Positions 10,497-21,166 are shown, counted from the first letter of the stretch. The stretch is DNA of 64,000 nucleotides from Anthracocystis setariae (GCA_928724745.1 CAKMXJ010000010.1:310001-374000), one strand, 5' to 3'. Numbers and translations: made by a program. The notes: generated by a model not told the origin, from the letters alone.

Positions 10497-13348
10497 CCTC
10501 GCAGTCCCTGCTGCCGCCACCTCCAAAGGTGTCTCAGCCAACGAACAGTACCAACGAGAGGCCGAGCGTATTGTCGCCGAGGAGCGCGAGGCTTCCGAAA
10601 AGGTGCCCTACTACGAGGGTCTCTCGGAGCGGTTCCAGCTCATCAAAAAGATGGGCGACGGTGCCTTCTCCAACGTCTACAAGGCAAGAGATCGTCAGAC
10701 CGGCCAGAAGGTCGCCATCAAGGTCGTTCGCAAGTACGAGTTGAATAGCAATCAGGTGAGTGCTCGATTCCTGTTCTCCTTCTCTTTCCAGTTTCCGTCG
10801 TGGCGGTTGCCTTTGATCTCGTTTTCGTTCTTTGCTTTGCTCGCGTTCCGTATTCGCCGTGGTTTGCTGCTGTTCCCGTCTCGTCTCGTTTCGTTTCGTT
10901 TCGTTCCGTTCCGTTTTCTCGGTCTTGACCTTTCTCAGTAACTCGCTCTAGCAGAATAGGGTGAGCGCAGCCTCCGGTCTGCCCTTGTCCACACTGTCAC
11001 AGTGCTCTGTTCTGTCCTGTTGCGTTCGAGCGTCCGATCTGGAAACTTCTGGCCAAGGTGTTCCGGATCGGTTGCGAGACGCGCACAAAACTGTCGGCGC
11101 CATATGCTTGTATCGCTGTCTTGGTTCGCTGACTCCCCAAAGTCGTGCACGTACACCGCACGCATGCGCTGATGCGCTAGGTCAATCAAGTTCGATCATG
11201 ACCGACCCTGCGTGGGTTGGACCCGTCACCGGCGTGTCTCGCTTTCCGCGTTGGCACCTCTGTTTCTTTGCGCTACTACATGTCCAGTCGCTATCCCCTT
11301 GACGGTGTGATGCGACTGATTCGTGGAATTGCTGCAAGCACCATCTCCAGTAACCACGGCGCAAGCAAGAGCGAAGAGCGTCCCCTCGATGCCATTCAAA
11401 AGGCAGCGGAAACTAACCTTATCTTTCTTCCCTCGTGCTCCATTATCACATCCACCGTATCTTCATCACATCGTTAACCGGCTCCACAGGATCGACTTGA
11501 TCCCAACTTCCGAAAGAAGAACCGCGTCACAGAGGTCCGTTTCACATTCCCCCCACCTTCCTCCATCATCTTGTGTATCCCCGCTTCGATCCCACTCGCT
11601 CCACCTTTCCCTCCTCTAATCAATCCGATTCCATATATCTTGTCGCTTCCACTACCATGTAACCTCCCCGCTGCCCAACCCCATGCCCTTCATCCCTCTC
11701 CGCTTCCCCATCGTCCGCTTCCTCCAGCCGTTCCAGCAACAGCACAGCAGCTATGTCGCTTTGCGGCCGCACTCATGGCCAGAGAGCGGCGTGCTTGTTC
11801 CTGAATTCTTCCCCACACGCCACTTCTCCCTTCCCCCGGTCGTTTCCCTCCCTGTTCCGCTCCTTCTTCGTTCATCTTAAGCGTAAACACCCCACTGACT
11901 CTCCTCATTCGTCTCACTTCTAATTTGTGCGATTGCAGCGCGCCAACATTCTCAAGGAAGTCCAGATCATGCGTAACCTCAAGCACGATGGCATCGTCGA
12001 CCTCCTTTCCTTCTCCGAATCGCGCGACCACTACTTCTTGGTGCTCGAGTTGATGGAGGGAGGTGAGCTCTTCCACCAGATTGTCAAACTCACCTACTTC
12101 AGCGAAGCTCTGGCCCGTCACGTCATTCTGCAAGTCGCACACGCCATCCGATACTTGCACGAGGAACGCGGTGTTGTGCACCGTGACATCAAGCCTGAAA
12201 ACCTGCTCTTCGAGTCCATCAAGATCATCCCCTCCAAACACCCGATCCAGCGTCCTTACGATGAAGAGAAGGAGGACGAGGGCGAATTCATGCCCGGTAT
12301 CGGTGGTGGTGGTATTGGCCGAGTCAAGATTGCCGACTTTGGTCTTAGCAAGGTTGTCTGGGAGGAGAGCACCATGACGCCATGCGGTACCGTTGGATAC
12401 ACGGCGCCCGAGATTGTCAAGGACGAGCGCTACTCCAAGTCGGTCGATATGTGGGCGCTCGGCTGTGTGCTCTACACATTGCTGTGCGGCTTCCCTCCCT
12501 TCTATGATGAGTCGATTTCGGTGCTCACAGAAAAGGTGGCCAAGGGCTACTACACTTTCTTGAGTCCATGGTGGGATGACATCAGCTCCTCGGCCAAGGA
12601 CCTGATTACGCATCTTCTCTGTGTCGACCCTCGCCAGCGCTACACGATCGACGAGTTCTTGCGACACCCCTGGTGCAACGTCAAGGACCCCATCCCGGAC
12701 CTCAACTCGGCTGACATCGCGTTGGCCAAGGCTTCCGAGATGCCGCTCGACTCGCCTCTGCTTGCTTCGATGAAGTCTGGAAATGCCGCTCGCAACGCCA
12801 TGATGTCTCCTGGAATCAATCGACTCAAGGAGGCGTTCGACGTCACTTATGCGGTTCACCGCATGGAGGAAGAGGGTGCGAGGAAGCGCGCTGGCGGCGC
12901 CGCCAACCCACTGGGTGAGCTCAACGAGGAAGACGAGAGCGACGAAGCCGACGAGGCGCGCAGAAAGCACGGCGATGCTGCTGGCCAAGCTGTGGAGAAT
13001 CAGCGCGGCGCTCGTCATCACGCACAAGCTCAGCAGCCACAGCCTCAGCAGCAACAGAGGCAGCAGCACCAGCAACCAGCAGCGCAGCAGTATCAAGGCC
13101 GTGGAGGCGCCGACCGTCGTCTTGCGGAAGCGGCATTGTACGATGGCCGAGCAGGTCCACGAGACCGTGGCCAGAACTCGACACGCAAGCGCGGGTTTGA
13201 GCTCAACATGGGCAACGCGACGTTGCTTGGGCGTCGGAACAAGGCAGGTGGCGGCGCAGCTCCACGTCTGGACAACCTTGGTAACCCCATCATCGACGGA
13301 GCCCACGCAGCTGGTATCGTCCCAGGCAGTCCTATGCGAGTCGATTAA
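9841..13348 (+). CDS. RCK2: MAPK-activated protein kinase, Rck2/Srk1 family (four exons)
   Basis: Exons 9841-9915, 10258-10755, 11490-11534 and 11939-13348 give 675 residues; every junction is in phase 0 and obeys GT-AG. The kinase domain spans about 151-450: glycine loop GDGAFSNVYKA, VAIK lysine (K178), HRDIKPEN near 287, ADFGLSK near 338, then TPCGTVGYTAPEIV and DMWALGCVLY. Between the HRD and DFG motifs is an insert ending FMPGIGGGGIGRVK; the same insert with the same glycine run marks yeast Rck2 and fission yeast Srk1, kinases activated by the Hog1/Sty1 stress MAPK that act on translation and cell-cycle targets. Near 635 the C-terminus has ATLLGRRNK, which fits a MAPK docking site. The first 150 residues are disordered and hold 12 asparagines. 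Exon 3 is only 45 nt. The flanking introns are long for this window (734 and 404 nt) and C/T-rich. Confidence 0.9.
10462..10497 (+). repeat. (AAC)12 microsatellite coding for poly-Asn
   Basis: Twelve perfect AAC codons inside exon 2 of the kinase gene, giving a run of 12 asparagines in the disordered N-terminal region. Likely length-variable between strains. Confidence 0.95.
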
Positions 13349-13738
13349 GTTTGCTTCGAGCAAACTTCCTCCTGTCGATCACGTTTGTCCTGTTTCTCTC
13401 TTGTTTTCCTTGTGTATCTCTGAGTTAGTCTCTCGCTGTCGCTCTTTAGCTTTCTTTTAGTCTGTATGCAATCTACACGTCAGCTGTACTCCCACTCGGC
13501 TCTCTGCGAAAGTACTGTACTTGTCTGGTTCAGTTTGGCGCTTGGGCTCCGCGTGTCTTACGTGGTTCTAATGGATTGTGTGTCCTACACGATGGATGAG
13601 TTGTTGCTTCTCTCTCTTCCAGTCTAAGCGCAATGAACTGTACGAGCTGCTTTCTCTCTTGCCTCTGTCTTTCTTTCACTGTGCCCAACTCGGTCTGAAA
13701 TGAGATTTCGCTATGGTTACTGAGGAGCCCAATGAAGT
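13349..13738. other. convergent 3' region, kinase / BUD31
   Basis: 390 bases holding the 3' ends of two convergent genes. A GTACTGTAC word is at 13512-13520. No coding content. Confidence 0.5.
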
Positions 13739-14344
13739 CTAATCGGACGAGCTGCAGCCTCTGCAGCCGCAATGGACGCATTCGACGACGGTGCCGGGAC
13801 GTAGCTGTGCGCGAGGTACGCGACAGATGCATGTCGAGCCTTGGTAGTTCATATCCTATCCATCGCAGAGAAAAGTGGAAGCCAAGATTAGCAAGGGGTA
13901 ATGGAGATTGGAGCTTGAACGATGACCAAAAAGGACGAAGCAGACTTACTCTGGACTGAATGCAACGAACGCAACACAACTTTTCGTACCCCGTTCTCTT
14001 CCACTTTGCTATCAAACTGTACAGAGGGAATAGAGTCAGTCTCGCTCACTTGCACCTCTACGCTTTTGGGGGGGAACTTACTTTGCATCGGCGTATTGGT
14101 ATTTGAGCAGCCAGTCGTAGAGTTCGGTGGAGATGGCTTCTCGTTTGTAGTACAGGTCGTAGATGTAGCGCGATCGAGTGTGATTGATTTGAATGATGGG
14201 CCAGAGTGTTTCGACTTTGCGCTTGCCATCCATGTCCTGGGTTTCGGCATCGCGCATCTTGCGATCGTACGAGTCGAGGATGGGCTCGATCTCGTCGAAT
14301 CCTTCCGGTGGCGGCGTGGAGCGTGACGTTCGTAAACGAGGCAT
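13739..14344 (-). CDS. BUD31: BUD31 pre-mRNA splicing factor (three exons)
   Basis: Exons on the minus strand are 14344-14082, 14016-13950 and 13855-13739, separated by introns of 65 and 94 nt with GTAAGT donors and CAG/TAG acceptors; the product has 148 residues against 144 for human BUD31. The order matches the family end to end: [16 protein letters not shown] at the start, [11 protein letters not shown], then [26 protein letters not shown] across the first junction, [18 protein letters not shown] across the second, and the C-terminal cysteine cluster [12 protein letters not shown]. These cysteines bind zinc. BUD31 is a structural part of the activated spliceosome near U2/U6 and the NineTeen-related complex. 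No single long frame contains the gene; it becomes visible only after joining three short frames. Confidence 0.95.
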
Positions 14345-14689
14345 GGCGTCGTATAATCTCGAAGAAGGATGTCTCCGGCTTGTTCAAGTGGCGTTGGCTT
14401 GGTGGATAGATGCCAAGATGTGAAAGAGCCAACGGACGACATCAGACACAAACCAACCGAATGCACAAGTTTTGCTCGGATTTCGGCTTTGAAACGGCAC
14501 AAATGCCCATTTACGCCAACGCGAGATTTAATTGATGAGCGTTGTGGAGGCATATATTATTATTCAGCACATGCTCGACTCGACTCAGCCCAAACTCATT
14601 CTTCCATCCCAACCCGCTCTCATCATCACCATCACTCTACATATCACCATAGTCAAGTCGCAGGGGGCGGTGATGGCCACCTACAAAAC
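14345..14689. promoter_or_regulatory. divergent promoter, BUD31 / HRQ1
   Basis: 345 bases separate the start codons of two divergent genes for nuclear nucleic-acid enzymes. An AT-rich CATATATTATTATT stretch lies near 14551-14564, on the HRQ1 side. The shared promoter is inferred from layout. Confidence 0.5.
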
Positions 14690-17600
14690 ATGCCCAAGTT
14701 GATCCGAAAGGGTCAAAGGATCCTGCACAAACGTACACAGGCTCGACAGAACGCCTCGAGCCTTCCTCATTCCAATCCCCCTCGAGCCGTACAAGACAAC
14801 GAGGATCATTATGAAAGCGTCCAAGACGGCAGCGGCAGCGACATAGAACCAGACGATGTGGACCCTCTTTTTCTAGGACGATCTTCGGCTACTCCAGCTC
14901 CCGCTACCCTCGAAAGAGGGCAAATACAAAGCATTCCGTCTGCTCATCCCATAGATCCGACCGAATTACCCTCCGAAACGAGGAGGAAAGCTGCAAGCCG
15001 CAGCGTCGTCAATGCCGTCGAACTCGCACGCATTCGAAGCTTGAAACAAGCCAAAGCGTCTTCTTCCAGAATTCCCATCCCGGAGTCGGCAAATGGTCAA
15101 CGCGCGATAGATGATGTGAAATCCGAAGATGAGCAGGACGACGATGGCCCTCTCCTTGCATCACCCGCGCTCACTCGCCGCCCAGCTGTTCAGACGGTGA
15201 CTGTCAAGGATGAAAGGGAGATCATCGAGATCAAATCAGAGGACGAAGACGACGACGACGACGCCGGATTCGAGATCATCGAACCGCCAACAAAAAGCGC
15301 GAATCTGCCTTCATTCCATGCGAATGCAAATGCAAATGCAAATGCAAATGCTTCGGCCATCGCCTCCTCGCCTTCCAAGCTGATGCCACCATCATCATCA
15401 CCTCTACGAGCTACAACTGAAGCTCGTGCTCCCGTCACTCCACCCCCTGTCGGCAAGAGAAAGGCAAGAGGCCGCAACGCTCGCTCTGTCACAGCGTCTG
15501 CTTCCGCTTCAGCTGCACGAGATACCCTTGTGGGCAGGCAACCCTCGGCGGCACCTTCCGACATGGCTCGTTCCGCATCCGAAACATCACTCATCGATAA
15601 ACCAGTGCTAGAACGTACGGAAGCTTGGCCCGAACACTTTGTCGAACTTGAGAAGACGTTTCGCGCCATCAACACCGTCTACTCGTTTTGCTCAGCACGC
15701 AAGCACATGGCAACGACGTACGACACGATCAAAAGCAGCGTCCAAGGTCTCACTCAACGTCCTCTCCAGATCTTTGACATTGCACAAATCAAGAGTCTAT
15801 GTGGCGATCTCATCCACTTTGCCTATGTCGAACACGACATGCTCCAAGTGCACATGGACAGTCGCGCCAATGCCGAAAATCCCGCGAGCAACACTGTCAA
15901 GAGGAAGGACAAGTCGCGTACGCAGTTCAGGGACGAGCTGTACGAGCGAGCAGCAGAACGGATCGCACAAGCTGATCCGTACGTCCCGGAGGATCGGAAC
16001 ACGGTTGCTGCCACGGCGACAGCTAGCAATCCTGTCGATTCGGCCGGGTTTGCTACCAGTGGTGGAGGGTTTCAGGACATGGCCGATGCGGATGTCCAGG
16101 GCGGGCCGCAGGCACCACTCTTGCCGCCAGCCGAGTTCGAGGTACAGCAGCTGCAAGCCAAGGGAAAGCAGAGAGCACGGGATGAGTACGTGCTTCTGTT
16201 TGAGTTCAACGATGGAACGCTGCAAGGACCGAAAGCCACAGCGCGCGGTCGGCCGGGGATGCGCAGAGGACCCAACCGAAAGCCCACGAATCCCAACGCC
16301 AAGCCCAAATCCAACCCGAAACTCTACTCGCTTCCATCGACAGCATCCATGATGAAGCTCATCAACAAGCGTAACTTCAAATTTGAGCAAGCCGTGCTGG
16401 AGCTGCTCGCGGCATGCAAGGCCAAGGATGAGGATCCGGTCCAGCTTCTTATCGATGCGGCACATGACCATGTTCCGCTCAACCCGGAGACGGCCAGCAG
16501 ACCGGAAGGTGATACGCCGCAGAAGAAACGGATCCGTCTCGAGTTCCTCATGAAGAATCCGGAGCACCGGCCGAGCATTGCTTCGGTCATCGAGGAGATG
16601 AGGCTGACGCCGTGGTGGAAGGATCAAGTGGTGCCTGGTGGTCACAAGGTATTTGATGAGCGACCTGCCAAGATGGGCGAGCTCAACTACCTCCTCTCCC
16701 AAGCGGTTGTCAATGCACTCTACGCCACGCACGGCATCGAGCAGTTCTACGCCCATCAAGCCGAAGCACTCAACGCGCTGCACGCGAAGAAGAACGTCAT
16801 CGTCTCCACGTCCACTTCATCGGGCAAGTCGCTCATCTATCAACTCCCCGTCCTCGGCGCCATCGAGAACGATGGCGATGCAACTGCCATGTTCATCTTC
16901 CCCACCAAAGCGCTTGCCCAGGATCAGCGACGTTCGCTGCAAGACCTCATCGCCAACTGCGAAGGAGTCGAAGGTGCCATCGTAGCCACGTACGATGGAG
17001 ACACGGACAAAGACCTGCGCAAGGACATCCGCGACCGCGCCAGTGTCATCTTTACCAACCCGGACATGCTGCACCAGTCGATCCTGCCGAGCGAAGACGT
17101 CTGGCGCCGCTTCCTGCGCAATCTCAAGTACGTCGTGGTCGACGAGCTTCACATCTACAATGGACTGTTTGGCGCGCATGTGAGTTTCATCATGCGACGG
17201 TTGAGGAGGATCTGCAGTGCGTTGGGCAACACGACGGTGCAGTTCGTTAGTTGTTCCGCGACGGTGGCAAATCCGCGGCAGCATATGGAGACGCTGTTTG
17301 GGGTGGAGGATGTGCATGTGGTGACGGAGGATGGGTCGCCGGCGGGGAGGAAGGAGTGGTTGATTTGGAATCCGCCGTATATCGACGAGTCGGATCCAGC
17401 ACAGGGGAGGGTGAGCTCGTATGCCGAGGTGAGCAAGGTATTTCGTCATCTGATCCAGCGTGGTGTACGCACTATCATCTTCACCAAGGTTCGCAGGACG
17501 TGCGAGATCGTCATGCGACAGGTGCGGAATGATCTGCTGCTCGAGGATCGACCGGATGTGGCGAACAAAGTCATGTCGTACCGCTCGGGGTATTCGCCGC

Positions 17601-19225
17601 AGGATCGACGCAAGATCGAGCAGGATATGTTCAAGGGACAACTGTTGGGGATCGTCGCTACGTCTGCGCTGGAGTTGGGGATTGATATCGGTAGTCTCGA
17701 TGCGGTGATTATGCTTGGGTTTCCGTACTCGATCTCGAGTCTTCGGCAACAGGCAGGGCGAGCGGGACGTAGACAGAAGGATTCGCTCGCTGTGCTGATT
17801 GGAGATCCCTGGCCGATGGATCAGCACTACATGCATTTCCCTGACGAGATCTTCCTGCAACCCGATGCCGCTCTCACCGTCGACCTCGGCAACGACTTTA
17901 TCCTCGAATCGCACCTCCAATGTGCCGCGGAGGAAATGCCGATCACCATCGAAGACGACGAGCAGTACTTTGGCGCACATCTATCCACGCTCTGTAAGAC
18001 GCGACTGGAAACCGATGGCAGCGGTTTCTATTACTGTCGCGAGGAGCTTCGACCCAACCCGGCGCGAGATGTAGCCATCCGTGGCGCAAGGCAGGAGAGT
18101 TACTGCTACATCGACGATACTCCCGGTCGTCGCGGCGGCGCGCAGGTGATGGAGGAGGTTGAAATCGAACGTGCGATTTTCGAAGCCTTCGAAGGCGCCG
18201 TGTTTATGCACCAAGGTCTGTCATACATCTGTAAGGAGATCAACCACGAGACACGCATTGCACGCATGGTGCAGGCGGACGTCAACTACCATACGCGCCC
18301 ACGCGATCACACGGACACGGACGCCATGGAAACGTACCGCATCCGGCGTCTACGCGAGTCTCCCTACCTCGCCTACTACGGCAAAGTCACGATCGCTTCC
18401 TACGTGTGGGGCTACTTCAAAGTGGACCGAAGGGCGAACATCCTGGACGCCGTTGAAGTGGACTGTCCTCCATTCATCCGGCACACACGTGGTCTTTGGA
18501 TCGATGTGCCCAACTGGTTGATCGAGGAGATGACGGAGAAACGCATCAATGCGGCGGCGGCGATTCATGCGGCTGAGCATGCGTTGTTATCGCTTACGCC
18601 CATGTTTGTCGTCTCGGTCGCAGGCGATGTGCGCACCGAATGCAAGATCGCCGAAAAGGAATACGCGTCCAAACCGTCGTCGCGCAAACGGCCGGCGCGG
18701 TTGATCTTCTATGACATGCCGGGGCAGAACGGCGGGTTGTGTGCCAAGGCTTTCGAGCATCTGGATGGATTGATGCGCATCGCGATCAGTGTGATCGAGG
18801 CGTGTGCGTGTACCGAGGGTTGTCCGAGCTGCGTGACGAGTCAGACGTGTGCGCATGCAAATCTCGTCACGTCCAAGGTCGGCGCATTGGGGGTGTTGAG
18901 GGGGTTGGTAGGACGGGAGCCGTTCGATGAGGATTTGGAAGTGCAGAACGAGCCGGGGATTGCGATGGGCAGGTTAAGGGAGGGCGAGAGTGTTCAGGCG
19001 ACGATAGCTGAGGCGGTGCCTGTGCGTGCGGCCAAGGAGTTGGGTGGGAGGGTTGATGTCGAGGAGGTGGAGGAGGTGTTGCCGCCGAGTTTGCAGGCGT
19101 TGCAGCAGAGGGCGATTCAGGCTGCTGTGAGGAGGGGAGATGTGTTTCAAGGTCCCAGTGGTTCCAACGGGACTGGGCCTGGTGGTGGGTTTTTGCCCGG
19201 GAAAAGTCTGCTCTTTCAAGAATGA
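14690..19225 (+). CDS. HRQ1: Hrq1-family 3'-5' DNA helicase
   Basis: 1,511 residues from the ATG at 14690; the frame is open further upstream, but that part is the divergent promoter. The first ~300 residues are disordered, with acidic runs and an ANANANA repeat. The helicase core follows: Walker A STSTSSGKS (~705-713), a DELH box (VVVDELHIYN, ~815), SAT motif VSCSATVANP (~857), then a second RecA lobe with SALELGIDIGSLD and QQAGRAGRR. The C-terminus has the cysteine cluster CTEGCPSCVTSQTC (~1374-1387), the zinc-binding MZB/DUF1998 signature. This architecture defines Hrq1, the fungal RecQ4-related helicase for repair of interstrand crosslinks. Yeast Hrq1 is ~1,080 residues, so this protein is longer, mainly in the N-terminal disordered part. 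An HHDUF-like region just before the core (AVLELLAACKAKDEDPV) fits too. Confidence 0.9.
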   Translation: MPKLIRKGQRILHKRTQARQNASSLPHSNPPRAVQDNEDHYESVQDGSGSDIEPDDVDPLFLGRSSATPAPATLERGQIQSIPSAHPIDPTELPSETRRKAASRSVVNAVELARIRSLKQAKASSSRIPIPESANGQRAIDDVKSEDEQDDDGPLLASPALTRRPAVQTVTVKDEREIIEIKSEDEDDDDDAGFEIIEPPTKSANLPSFHANANANANANASAIASSPSKLMPPSSSPLRATTEARAPVTPPPVGKRKARGRNARSVTASASASAARDTLVGRQPSAAPSDMARSASETSLIDKPVLERTEAWPEHFVELEKTFRAINTVYSFCSARKHMATTYDTIKSSVQGLTQRPLQIFDIAQIKSLCGDLIHFAYVEHDMLQVHMDSRANAENPASNTVKRKDKSRTQFRDELYERAAERIAQADPYVPEDRNTVAATATASNPVDSAGFATSGGGFQDMADADVQGGPQAPLLPPAEFEVQQLQAKGKQRARDEYVLLFEFNDGTLQGPKATARGRPGMRRGPNRKPTNPNAKPKSNPKLYSLPSTASMMKLINKRNFKFEQAVLELLAACKAKDEDPVQLLIDAAHDHVPLNPETASRPEGDTPQKKRIRLEFLMKNPEHRPSIASVIEEMRLTPWWKDQVVPGGHKVFDERPAKMGELNYLLSQAVVNALYATHGIEQFYAHQAEALNALHAKKNVIVSTSTSSGKSLIYQLPVLGAIENDGDATAMFIFPTKALAQDQRRSLQDLIANCEGVEGAIVATYDGDTDKDLRKDIRDRASVIFTNPDMLHQSILPSEDVWRRFLRNLKYVVVDELHIYNGLFGAHVSFIMRRLRRICSALGNTTVQFVSCSATVANPRQHMETLFGVEDVHVVTEDGSPAGRKEWLIWNPPYIDESDPAQGRVSSYAEVSKVFRHLIQRGVRTIIFTKVRRTCEIVMRQVRNDLLLEDRPDVANKVMSYRSGYSPQDRRKIEQDMFKGQLLGIVATSALELGIDIGSLDAVIMLGFPYSISSLRQQAGRAGRRQKDSLAVLIGDPWPMDQHYMHFPDEIFLQPDAALTVDLGNDFILESHLQCAAEEMPITIEDDEQYFGAHLSTLCKTRLETDGSGFYYCREELRPNPARDVAIRGARQESYCYIDDTPGRRGGAQVMEEVEIERAIFEAFEGAVFMHQGLSYICKEINHETRIARMVQADVNYHTRPRDHTDTDAMETYRIRRLRESPYLAYYGKVTIASYVWGYFKVDRRANILDAVEVDCPPFIRHTRGLWIDVPNWLIEEMTEKRINAAAAIHAAEHALLSLTPMFVVSVAGDVRTECKIAEKEYASKPSSRKRPARLIFYDMPGQNGGLCAKAFEHLDGLMRIAISVIEACACTEGCPSCVTSQTCAHANLVTSKVGALGVLRGLVGREPFDEDLEVQNEPGIAMGRLREGESVQATIAEAVPVRAAKELGGRVDVEEVEEVLPPSLQALQQRAIQAAVRRGDVFQGPSGSNGTGPGGGFLPGKSLLFQE
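15320..15349 (+). repeat. GCAAAT hexamer repeat inside HRQ1
   Basis: Five hexamers, one GCGAAT followed by four GCAAAT, coding for alternating Ala-Asn in the disordered N-terminus of the helicase. Confidence 0.9.
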
Positions 19226-19911
19226 GTGGCTACAACTTGGATCCAGTTCAGACTGTAGACTGTACACAAAGACAGGTTGGTTTAGATAAAGCAGATTTGA
19301 TTGAATACTGATATTGGGAGGAAAAGGTGTCACCCGACGAATGTGACCTCCGGCTCCTGTGAGCATGGCGAGCTGGTGGTGTCTGTGCGGGACTCCCGAC
19401 GCCCGATCGAGCTCACTCGATCTCCCTCGATACCCGAAGGCAAGCGGGAGGAAACCGAGCGAGCTCGAAAGGAAGAACAAGTGCATCAATCTTCCCGCTA
19501 CTAAAAATTGATGGCAACCACATTGGCTAGGTTGTCAACAGAGTGTTAAGCGGGATGCAAGCTGGGGAAAATGTGAAGGGCGAATGCTGACCGGTGCGAG
19601 GGGGAAGAGGAAATGGGAGAGGAGAGTGCACAGTCAGATCAAATCAGGCTTGTTGTTTGGGTTGCGGCGTTGTCATGAATTGAATTCGGGATGGGTGTTG
19701 GTGTTGGCGTTGGTGATGATGGAGGAGGAGAAGGGAAGACAGGTTTGAGAAGAACGCTGTTCTTTGCTTAAGTTTCTTCTCGACTTTTTCTTCTTCTTTT
19801 TTCTTTGCAGTTGCTCAGCTCGAATGCACGACCTTTTTTGGGTGTGTACAAAGAAGTTTGTTCGGTCCAACAGAGCAATTCGAATTTCACAACTGCGATT
19901 CGAGTCAGTCG
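19226..19911. other. intergenic, HRQ1 to methyltransferase
   Basis: 686 bases, tandem orientation. The distal half is rich in G and A, then turns into a TTC/TTT-rich leader from about 19768. No gene seen apart from the upstream ORF listed separately. Confidence 0.5.
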
Positions 19912-19928
19912 ATGATGATGGACCCTGA
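19824..19928 (+). promoter_or_regulatory. upstream ORF overlapping the methyltransferase start
   Basis: ATG at 19824 opens a 34-codon frame ending TGA at 19926-19928. It overlaps the first in-frame ATG of the methyltransferase (19912) in another frame, so scanning ribosomes would miss that ATG and could reinitiate at 20053. Whether the mRNA includes this ATG is unknown. Confidence 0.35.
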
Positions 19929-20886
19929 CTCCAACCTCTTCCCCGCACTACTGACTACTGACCCTTGTCGCCCAACACTCGAGCTTCATCCCTTCCCCTC
20001 GCTTCCCTACAACCATCAGACCTCTACATTTCCGATAGACGCAGATTCCTCCATGCCTTCTCAAACCTACCACCGATCGGACAATGCCGATGCATACCGC
20101 AGCAATGCGTCGTTCGTCTATTCCTCGGCATACACCTCGGCGGTCCTACACCTTCTTGACCCACAACCTGGCGACACCATCCTTGACCTCGGTTGCGGCA
20201 CTGGCGAACTCACCCTGCAACTCGCTCAAACCGTCACCCCGACCGGTCACATCGTCGCACAAGACGCTAGCCACGATATGATCGCCAAGGCCACCGAACT
20301 CATCACCACCTCCACCTCTTGCCGGTTAGCTAAAGTCGACTTGATCGCACAGGAGGCTGAGATACCGCTACGGGACGAATTGCGATCGAGTTTCGATAAG
20401 GTCTTCTCGAATGCTGCGCTGCACTGGATGAAGCGCGATCCACTCCTCGTCCTGTCCAATGTGTATTCCTACTTGCGACCAGGGGGAAGATTCGCAGCCG
20501 AGCTGGGCGGCTTCCTAAACACCGTTGGCGTGCGAAGCCAACTCCATGCTGCATTGACAAGACGACGAGTAGATCCAGACGCGTGCGATCCGTGGTTCTT
20601 TCCCACCCCCACACAGTACCAGAGTCTGCTGGAACAGGCAGGGTTCAAGGTACACAAGTGCGAACTGGTGCCAAGGATCACAGAGCTACCCAAACATAGT
20701 GGGATCAAGGGCTGGCTAAACACGTTTGCAGGTCCGTTTTTGAACCAGATCGATGGGGACAAGGAGAAGGTGGCAGTGGTGCACGAGGTGGAAGACGCAT
20801 TAAGGCCAGATTGCTTTGATCCGCACAGTCAGACGTGGAGCATCATGTATGTGCGTCTGCGTGTGCTTGCGTTCAAGCCAGAGTAG
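19912..20886 (+). CDS. SAM-dependent class I methyltransferase
   Basis: 324 residues from the first in-frame ATG (19912); an alternative start at 20053 gives 277 residues and lies just before the conserved part, so the first 47 residues are doubtful. Motif I is ILDLGCGTGELT, followed by the acidic strand-2 end IVAQDASHDMI, motif SNAALHWM and LRPGGRFAAELGG. The ALHW motif and layout resemble trans-aconitate 2-methyltransferase (Tam) and related small-molecule O-methyltransferases. The C-terminal third (WFFPTPTQYQSLLEQAGF...) also fits that group, with the usual final beta strand (RVLAFKP). Probable cytosolic enzyme; the substrate is not determinable. No signal peptide or TM. Confidence 0.75.
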   Translation: MMMDPDSNLFPALLTTDPCRPTLELHPFPSLPYNHQTSTFPIDADSSMPSQTYHRSDNADAYRSNASFVYSSAYTSAVLHLLDPQPGDTILDLGCGTGELTLQLAQTVTPTGHIVAQDASHDMIAKATELITTSTSCRLAKVDLIAQEAEIPLRDELRSSFDKVFSNAALHWMKRDPLLVLSNVYSYLRPGGRFAAELGGFLNTVGVRSQLHAALTRRRVDPDACDPWFFPTPTQYQSLLEQAGFKVHKCELVPRITELPKHSGIKGWLNTFAGPFLNQIDGDKEKVAVVHEVEDALRPDCFDPHSQTWSIMYVRLRVLAFKPE

Positions 20887-21166
20887 TAGACACTATTGAG
20901 TCGAAGTGAGCTTGTTGCAACGCCGAACGTGGTGCCACAAGTGTGTGTGCCGCGAGTGACATGGAGGTGTTGTTTCGCTTCGGATCAGCAGCTGTTCACG
21001 TTTCGGCTCTTTTCTCGGAGAATTTTGGCTTTTTTCCGCCCGGTTTGCAAAGCATTGATTCTTCTCATCAGCATCTAGCCGAATCCAAATTCTGCTTTCT
21101 TCCTCAACCATTGCTTACCACTCGAACTCACTCACCTCCTCCTTGTTGTCCGCTTGGACCCTCAAC

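Noticed and set aside
11690..13363. 557-codon open frame antisense to the kinase gene
   Set aside because: It mirrors the C-ending codon bias of the sense exon, has no family resemblance, and runs through well-supported kinase motifs on the other strand.
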